From Ideonella_A sp031398385 (GTDB taxonomy: Bacteria > Pseudomonadota > Gammaproteobacteria > Burkholderiales > Burkholderiaceae_C): 36,364 bases of DNA. The stretch covers positions 1-36,364 of the forward strand of contig JANNNE010000132.1 of assembly GCA_031398385.1 (NCBI GenBank). The letters are read 5' to 3'. A program made the translations under genes and the position numbers. The first letter of the stretch is position 1, and every line of letters begins with the position of its first letter. Shown piece after piece: positions 32,143 through 36,364 of the stretch. The notes under the pieces were generated by a model that saw only the letters and a list, made by a program, of their open reading frames with translations, ran no database searches and was not told the DNA's origin.

Positions 32143-32210
32143 GTTGGAGCGGCTTCAGCCGCGCTTCGGGCTTAATCCAAAAAACAACGCGCGGCTGAAG
32201 CCGCTCCTAC
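32143..32210. repeat. inverted pair of REP-like palindromes
   Basis: A 19-nt segment starting GGAGCGGCTTCAG (32146-32164) is repeated exactly in inverse at 32189-32207, with a 24-nt AT-rich gap. Each copy is itself a small hairpin (GCGGCT-TC-AGCCGC). The outer copy reads GTAGGAGCGG on the minus strand, and the inner one GTTGGAGCGG on the plus strand. This GTAG-headed hairpin form is that of REP elements mobilised by RayT/TnpA-REP transposases. The pair could also act as a transcript-end structure after pccA. Confidence 0.8.
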
Positions 32211-32232
32211 CCCACAGGAATCATCCAAGCCC

Positions 32233-32697
32233 ATGCCATCACGTCCATTCAAGGTTCTCGGGATCCAGCAGGTCGCCATCGGCGGTCCGAGCAAGGCGCG
32301 CTTGCGGGCGCTTTGGGTGGACATGCTGGGTTTGCAGGTGACGGGCAATTTCGTCAGCGAGCGGGAAAATGTCGACGAGGACATCTGCGCGATGGGGTCG
32401 GGGGCGAACCGGGTCGAGGTCGATCTGATGCAGCCGATCGATCCGGACAAGAAGCCGGCGGTGCATCTGACCCCGCTGAATCACATCGGCTTGTGGATCG
32501 ACGACTTGCCGTTGGCGGTCGAGTGGTTGACTGCCCAGGGTGTGCGTTTTGCGCCTGGCGGCATTCGCCAGGGCGCGGCCGGGCATGACATCACCTTCCT
32601 GCATCCGAAAAGCAACGCCGAGTTTCCGATTGCCGGTGAAGGCGTGTTGATCGAGCTGGTGCAGGCGCCGCCGGAAATCATCGCCGCATTGGGCTGA
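32233..32697 (+). CDS. VOC-family protein, probable methylmalonyl-CoA epimerase
   Basis: 154 residues from ATG 32233, with two paired beta-alpha-beta-beta-beta units of the vicinal-oxygen-chelate fold: VLGIQQVAIGGPSKARLRALWVDMLGLQV and LTPLNHIGLWIDDLPLAVEWLTAQGVRFAPGG. Likely metal ligands are Q13 (or Q12), E62 (NRVEVDL), H84 (LNHIGLW) and E141 (VLIELVQ). Characterised methylmalonyl-CoA epimerases use His, Gln, His and Glu, so two positions differ. Epimerase is the missing step between PccAB and the mutase, and the position just after pccA favours that role, but the ligand differences leave other lyase or dioxygenase-like activities open. Confidence 0.75.
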   Translation: MPSRPFKVLGIQQVAIGGPSKARLRALWVDMLGLQVTGNFVSERENVDEDICAMGSGANRVEVDLMQPIDPDKKPAVHLTPLNHIGLWIDDLPLAVEWLTAQGVRFAPGGIRQGAAGHDITFLHPKSNAEFPIAGEGVLIELVQAPPEIIAALG

Positions 32698-32777
32698 GCG
32701 AATCGCGGGATTGCCGCAGCATCAAGACAGCCAAGACACGCTAGAGTGTGTGGCGTACCTCGCCATCTGCTGCGCCG

Positions 32778-33557
32778 ATGTTGTTTCTTCTTTCTCCTGC
32801 CAAGTCGCTCGACTACGAACGCCCGATCACGCCGCGGCGGACGCGCCGGCCGGCATTCGTCGCCGAATCGACCGAGTTGATCGACACCTTGCGCCAGCAG
32901 TCGGTGGCGCAGATCGCGTCGCTGATGAAGCTGTCGCCGGCGCTGGCCGAACTCAACGTCGATCGCTATGCGAGTTGGCGGCCGCGTTTCACAGCGCACA
33001 ACAGCCGCCCGGCCGTGCTGGCCTTCGACGGCGATGTCTATGGCGGGCTCGACGCCACCAGCCTGAGCGACGATCAGCTCCACTGGGCCGACCAGCATCT
33101 GGTCATCCTGTCCGGCCTCTACGGTGCCTTGCGTCCGCTCGATGCCTTGCAGCCCTACCGGCTCGAGATGGGCACCGCGCTGCCGAATTCACGTGGCAAC
33201 AACCTGCACGCCTATTGGGGCGATACCTTGGCCGACTACCTGAACCGTCGCGCCAGGGGCCAGGCCTCGCCGGTGATCGTCAATCTGGCGTCGCAGGAAT
33301 ATTTCGGCGGTGTGAGTCAGTCGCGGCTGAAGCCGCGGGTCATCGATTGCGTGTTCGAAGACTGGAAAGACGATCGCTACAAGGTGATCGGCTTTTTCGC
33401 GAAGCGGGCCCGTGGCTTGATGGCGCGCCATGCCGTGGAGAAAATGATCGAGACCCCGGAAGGCCTGCAGGGCTTTGATTCCGAGGGTTACCGTTTTGCA
33501 CGCCAGGCATCTGCGGCGGATCGCCTGGTATTTCGACGCAGGGAAAAAACCGTATGA
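32778..33557 (+). CDS. yaaA: YaaA family (DUF328) peroxide-stress protein
   Basis: 259 residues from ATG 32778, beginning MLFLLSPAKSLDYERP, the canonical YaaA start; a GTG 30 bp upstream is not needed. Further family signatures: FDGDVYGGLDATSLSDDQLHWADQHLVILSGLYGALRPLDALQPYRLEMGT, VIVNLASQEYFGGV and VIGFFAKRARGLMARH. In E. coli YaaA limits intracellular iron and DNA damage under hydrogen peroxide and is part of the OxyR response. No OxyR-like operator was recognised upstream. The stop overlaps the next gene by 4 bp (33554-33557). Confidence 0.95.
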   Translation: MLFLLSPAKSLDYERPITPRRTRRPAFVAESTELIDTLRQQSVAQIASLMKLSPALAELNVDRYASWRPRFTAHNSRPAVLAFDGDVYGGLDATSLSDDQLHWADQHLVILSGLYGALRPLDALQPYRLEMGTALPNSRGNNLHAYWGDTLADYLNRRARGQASPVIVNLASQEYFGGVSQSRLKPRVIDCVFEDWKDDRYKVIGFFAKRARGLMARHAVEKMIETPEGLQGFDSEGYRFARQASAADRLVFRRREKTV

Positions 33558-34417
33558 ACCAGACCGGAAACAGCCAGCAGGTCACGCCCGAACTGCGCAA
33601 ATGGATCATCGATCAGGCCACCAGCGGCCGGCAGCCCGACGTGGTGCTGCAATCGATGCTGGCCAGCGGCTGGCAGGAAGAGGTGGCGCTGGCCGCGCTG
33701 GAAGATACGATGCGCGGCTATCTGAAGGACCACGCCGACGCCAACGGCCTGCCGCAACCCTGCGTCGTGCCCGAGCCGATGAGCCTGGATCGCACACCGC
33801 TGCTCGATGCCGGCGACCGGCAGGTGCCGGTGCTGATCAGCATGCTGACGCCGCGCATCGTCGTATTCGGCCAACTGCTGTCGGACGACGAATGCGATGA
33901 ACTGGTCGCATTGGCCAGCAAGCGGCTCGAGCGTTCCGAAACCGTCAAACTCGACAGCGGGACCAGCGAGGTCAACGAGGCCCGCACCAGCGACGGCATG
34001 TTCTTCGCACGCGCCGAGAATGCCTTGTGCAAGCGCATCGAGGAGCGCATCGCCCATCTGACCAACTGGCCGGTCGAAAACGGTGAGGGCCTGCAGATTC
34101 TTCGCTACCGCCCGGGTGCGGAGTACAAGCCGCACTACGATTATTTCGATCCGGCGCAGGCCGGCACGCCGGCGATCCTGAAACGCGGTGGCCAACGGGT
34201 GGCGTCGCTGGTGATGTACCTGAATACGCCCACTCGTGGTGGTGCGACCACCTTTCCCGATGTGCATCTGGAAGTCGCGCCGATCAAGGGCAACGGCGTA
34301 TTCTTCAGCTACGACCGACCCCATCCGCTGACGCGCAGCCTGCACGGCGGCGCGCCGGTACAGGAAGGGGAAAAGTGGGTGGCGACCAAGTGGTTGCGGC
34401 AGGGTCGGTTCGAGTGA
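33554..34417 (+). CDS. prolyl 4-hydroxylase-type 2-oxoglutarate/Fe(II) dioxygenase
   Basis: 287 residues from ATG 33554. The C-terminal catalytic jelly roll has H194-x-D196 (YKPHYDYF), distal H264 (SLHGGAPV) and K274 for 2-oxoglutarate (EGEKW), so it should be active. Other P4H signatures are LQILRYRPGAEY, VASLVMYLNTPTRGGATTFP and FFSYD. An N-terminal helical segment (residues 11-57, TPELRKWIIDQATSGRQPDVVLQSMLASGWQEEVALAAL) looks like a small UBA-like or peptide-recognition domain. Bacterial relatives hydroxylate prolines in proteins such as EF-Tu. The pairing with yaaA through a 4-bp overlap puts an iron- and oxygen-dependent enzyme under the same transcript as an iron-limiting protein. Confidence 0.9.
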   Translation: MNQTGNSQQVTPELRKWIIDQATSGRQPDVVLQSMLASGWQEEVALAALEDTMRGYLKDHADANGLPQPCVVPEPMSLDRTPLLDAGDRQVPVLISMLTPRIVVFGQLLSDDECDELVALASKRLERSETVKLDSGTSEVNEARTSDGMFFARAENALCKRIEERIAHLTNWPVENGEGLQILRYRPGAEYKPHYDYFDPAQAGTPAILKRGGQRVASLVMYLNTPTRGGATTFPDVHLEVAPIKGNGVFFSYDRPHPLTRSLHGGAPVQEGEKWVATKWLRQGRFE

Positions 34418-34445
34418 GGGGGGCCGCGGATCTGCGCGGACAACA

Positions 34446-34474
34446 AAAAACCCGGCTCTAATGGCCGGGTTTTT
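34446..34474. terminator. bidirectional Rho-independent terminator
   Basis: AAAAACCCGGC (34446-34456) pairs with GCCGGGTTTTT (34464-34474) around TCTAATG. The A-run on one side and T-run on the other make it work on both strands, ending the P4H transcript rightward and the RhlE transcript leftward. Confidence 0.88.
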
Positions 34475-34548
34475 CAATTGCAGACGCGTCGACCGGCCTG
34501 CAAATGCGGGACGGCGATGGGGATCGGCATTCGGCCGATCCGCTGCGG

Positions 34549-36018
34549 TCACCGTTTGGTTTGCAGCAGTCGCGACGGCGCGCGCGAATCGCGCGGGCCA
34601 TCGTTTCGTGCTGGTGCAGACGCCGAGCGCGGGGCTGCGGCCGATCCTGCGCTGCGCGGCGCATGGCTGCTCGGGCCGTGTCCGCTGCCGACCGGCGCGC
34701 TGCGGCGAGAATCGCGGCGCGGCTCGTTGCTGCCCCGTCCGGCGTTGTTGCCCTGGCCGCTGCGGCCACCGCCACCACCACCGCTCCGACCGGAGTTGCT
34801 GCGCATGCCGCCCCGGCCGGCGCCTTCGCCGATCACCATCCGGCCCAGCACGATCGGTTCGGGCCGCTCGCTGGCATGGGGTTCGAAGCCGGCGATGGCT
34901 TCCTTCGGGATCTCGCGCTTGATCAGTTTTTCGATGTCGCGCAGGAAGCCGTTTTCGTCCACACAGACCAGCGAAACCGCTTCGCCTTGCGAACCGGCGC
35001 GGCCGGTGCGGCCGATGCGGTGTACATAGTCTTCCGGCACGTTCGGCAGCTCGTAGTTGACGACGTGGGGCAGCTGGTCGATGTCGATGCCGCGCGCCGC
35101 GATGTCGGTGGCCACCAGGCAGGTCAGCTGGCCGGCCTTGAAATCGGCCAGCGCCTTGGTGCGTGCGGTCTGGCTCTTGTTGCCGTGGATCGCCATCGCA
35201 CTGATGCCTTGGTCGTTCAAATGATCGACCAGGCGGTTCGCGCCGTGTTTCATGCGGGTGAATACCAGCACCTGCTGCCAGTCGTTTTCCTTGATCAGAT
35301 GGACCAGCAGGTCCTTCTTCTTCTCGCGGCCGACCGGGTGAACCTTCTGGGCGATGGTGTCGGCGGTCTGGTTGCGGCGCGCCACTTCGATCAGCGCCGG
35401 CTTGTTCAGCAGGCGATCGGCCAAGGCCTTGATCTCGTCGCTGAAGGTGGCGCTGAACAACAGGCTCTGCTTCTTGGCCGGAACGATCGCCAGCACCTTC
35501 TTGATATCGTGGATGAAGCCCATGTCGAGCATGCGATCGGCCTCGTCGAGCACGAAGATCTCGATCTTGCTCAGATCCAGCGTGCGCTGGCCGGCGTGGT
35601 CGAGCAGACGGCCCGGCGTGGCCACCAGAATGTCGACGCCACGACGCAGCTTGTCGATCTGCGGCTGCATGCCGACGCCGCCGAACATCACCATGCTGGT
35701 GAGCTTGCTGTATTTGCCGTAGTTGCGAACGCTTTCCTCGACCTGGGCGGCCAGCTCACGCGTCGGCGTCAGGATCAACGCGCGGATCGGCAGGCGGCCG
35801 CGCGCATCGCGTTCGGCCGAGGTTGCCATCAGGCGCTGCAACAGCGGCAGCACGAAGCCGGCGGTCTTGCCGGTGCCGGTCTGGGCGCCACCCATGACGT
35901 CACCGCCTGAGAGCACCAGCGGAATCGCCTGGGCCTGGATGGGGGTCGGGGTGGTGTATCCCTGCTCGTGCACGGCACGCAGCAAGGGCTCGGCGAGGCC
36001 GAGGGAATCAAAGGACAT
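34549..36018 (-). CDS. rhlE: DEAD-box RNA helicase, RhlE type
   Basis: 489 residues from ATG 36018. Motifs in order: Q motif (GYTTPTPIQAQAIP), Walker A AQTGTGKT (45-52), Ia LTPTREL, GG, TPGR, DEAD (158-161), SAT (LFSATF), then helicase-C motifs VLVFTRMKHGANRLVDHL, ATDIAARGIDI and YVHRIGRTGRAG. After about residue 385 comes a long Gly/Ser/Arg-rich disordered tail, typical of RhlE and used for RNA binding. It remodels ribosomal and messenger RNA, especially in the cold. It converges on the P4H gene, with the bidirectional terminator between. Confidence 0.95.
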   Translation of the reverse strand: MSFDSLGLAEPLLRAVHEQGYTTPTPIQAQAIPLVLSGGDVMGGAQTGTGKTAGFVLPLLQRLMATSAERDARGRLPIRALILTPTRELAAQVEESVRNYGKYSKLTSMVMFGGVGMQPQIDKLRRGVDILVATPGRLLDHAGQRTLDLSKIEIFVLDEADRMLDMGFIHDIKKVLAIVPAKKQSLLFSATFSDEIKALADRLLNKPALIEVARRNQTADTIAQKVHPVGREKKKDLLVHLIKENDWQQVLVFTRMKHGANRLVDHLNDQGISAMAIHGNKSQTARTKALADFKAGQLTCLVATDIAARGIDIDQLPHVVNYELPNVPEDYVHRIGRTGRAGSQGEAVSLVCVDENGFLRDIEKLIKREIPKEAIAGFEPHASERPEPIVLGRMVIGEGAGRGGMRSNSGRSGGGGGGRSGQGNNAGRGSNEPRRDSRRSAPVGSGHGPSSHAPRSAGSAAAPRSASAPARNDGPRDSRAPSRLLQTKR

Positions 36019-36364
36019 GGGGTTCCAACAGGAATCAGCCCGTCGCTCGCACTGCAGAGCGCCAGTCGCAGGCAGAAGGTGGTGTGAGCGAAGGCCGCTC
36101 GGTCAGGATGACGTCAACCCGGTGACTGGAGAGTGGGTTGGTGCCGATATTCTAACTTGTTGCATAGCAGCATTGGGTGCCAGGATGAGCTTTGGCGCGG
36201 ATTTCAGCGCAGATTGTCAATTCGACGCGACGCTTTGTCGGGGGCGTAGGAGCGGGGTAAGCCCCGCGTAGGGCAGGGTACAAAAACCAAAAAGCCGCGG
36301 TAACCCCGCCAAAACCGGGGAAAACAAGGGTTTTGCTATGCAGGCCATAGATAAACAAGGCGCC
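36019..36364. other. gene-free right edge with repeats
   Basis: About 346 bp with no supported gene. It should hold the rhlE promoter; a TAGAAT-like minus-strand element at 36154-36149 has no good -35 partner, so none is called. It also holds the REP-like element at 36246-36268 and a 6-bp inverted repeat AAAACC (36311-36316) / GGTTTT (36329-36334). A minus-strand frame at 36152-36358 looks like translated repeat DNA. Confidence 0.5.
36246..36268 (+). repeat. REP-like palindrome
   Basis: It has a GTAGGAGCGG head followed by a hairpin GCGGGG-TAAG-CCCCGC (36252-36267). The head is the same as in the REP pair at 32143-32210, but the stem bases differ in a compensated way (GGCT/AGCC there, GGGG/CCCC here), so pairing is kept while sequence varies. 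This supports a family of structured repeats rather than chance. Confidence 0.7.

Noticed and set aside
34504..35910. 468-codon plus-strand frame over rhlE
   Set aside because: Shadow of the helicase gene; low-complexity translation.
36152..36358. 68-codon minus-strand frame at the right edge
   Set aside because: Runs through REP-type repeats and shows no coding character.
1..36364. CRISPR arrays, tRNA/rRNA genes, insertion-sequence transposases, integrases
   Set aside because: Looked for regularly spaced repeats, tRNA-like cloverleaf sequence and transposase/integrase motifs; none found.

Overview
The window is a GC-rich stretch of a Gram-negative proteobacterial chromosome. It carries 33 apparently intact protein genes, one gene cut by the left edge, and two decayed genes. 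There are no rRNA, tRNA, CRISPR or insertion-sequence features. Lipoproteins, Sec signal peptides, a glnA-ntrBC nitrogen locus, a livKHMGF importer and a complete propionyl-CoA-to-methylmalonyl-CoA module point to a heterotrophic betaproteobacterium. Burkholderiales-like is my best guess, from remembered gene order around glnA/ntrB/ntrC/xthA; this is inference, not a database match.

Layout, left to right. 1-3297: tail of an AIM24/TIGR00266 protein, a secreted YVTN beta-propeller protein overlapping a polysaccharide deacetylase, and a membrane fatty-acid-hydroxylase/sterol-desaturase family protein. 3402-9267: a molybdopterin-binding (CinA-N-like) protein, then glnA with a probable sigma-54 promoter and a strong terminator, a DUF4124 exported protein, and the ntrB-ntrC two-component pair. 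9289-11342: xthA, a Pal-like OmpA lipoprotein with a clear promoter, and a MarR regulator whose end overlaps pal. 11648-14743: an ion-homeostasis cluster made of a DUF6394 membrane protein coupled to a two-RCK potassium-channel-like protein, followed by the remains of an MscS channel and a Kef/CPA2 antiporter. 14992-19754: a livK, livH, livM, livG, livF branched-chain amino-acid-type ABC transporter, mostly with overlapping start and stop codons, followed by a DUF2254 membrane protein. 21142-22865: a minus-strand run of a CopD-like membrane protein, folA and a glutathione S-transferase.

22986-32697 is the most interesting block. A divergent GntR/FCD regulator and a near-perfect 20-bp palindrome control, I infer, a methylmalonyl-CoA module: mutase, GNAT acetyltransferase, MeaB GTPase, propionyl-CoA carboxylase beta and alpha subunits, and a VOC protein that is a good methylmalonyl-CoA epimerase candidate. 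A VapBC-type toxin-antitoxin pair with its own palindromic operator, plus an unrecognised 84-residue ORF, sits between the two carboxylase genes. Together the enzymes would turn propionyl-CoA into succinyl-CoA: carboxylation by PccAB, epimerisation by the VOC protein, B12-dependent rearrangement by the mutase, with MeaB protecting the mutase.

32778-36364: a yaaA / prolyl-4-hydroxylase pair with a 4-bp overlap, a bidirectional terminator, an rhlE-type DEAD-box helicase, and a gene-free right edge. REP-like palindromes with a GTAGGAGCGG head occur between pccA and the VOC gene and again at the right edge.

Nothing in the window is an obvious unknown defence or mobile system. The best candidates for undescribed biology are the acetyltransferase and toxin-antitoxin genes lodged inside the propionate module, the DUF6394/atypical-filter channel pair, and the double deletion scar in the neighbouring antiporter/MscS genes.
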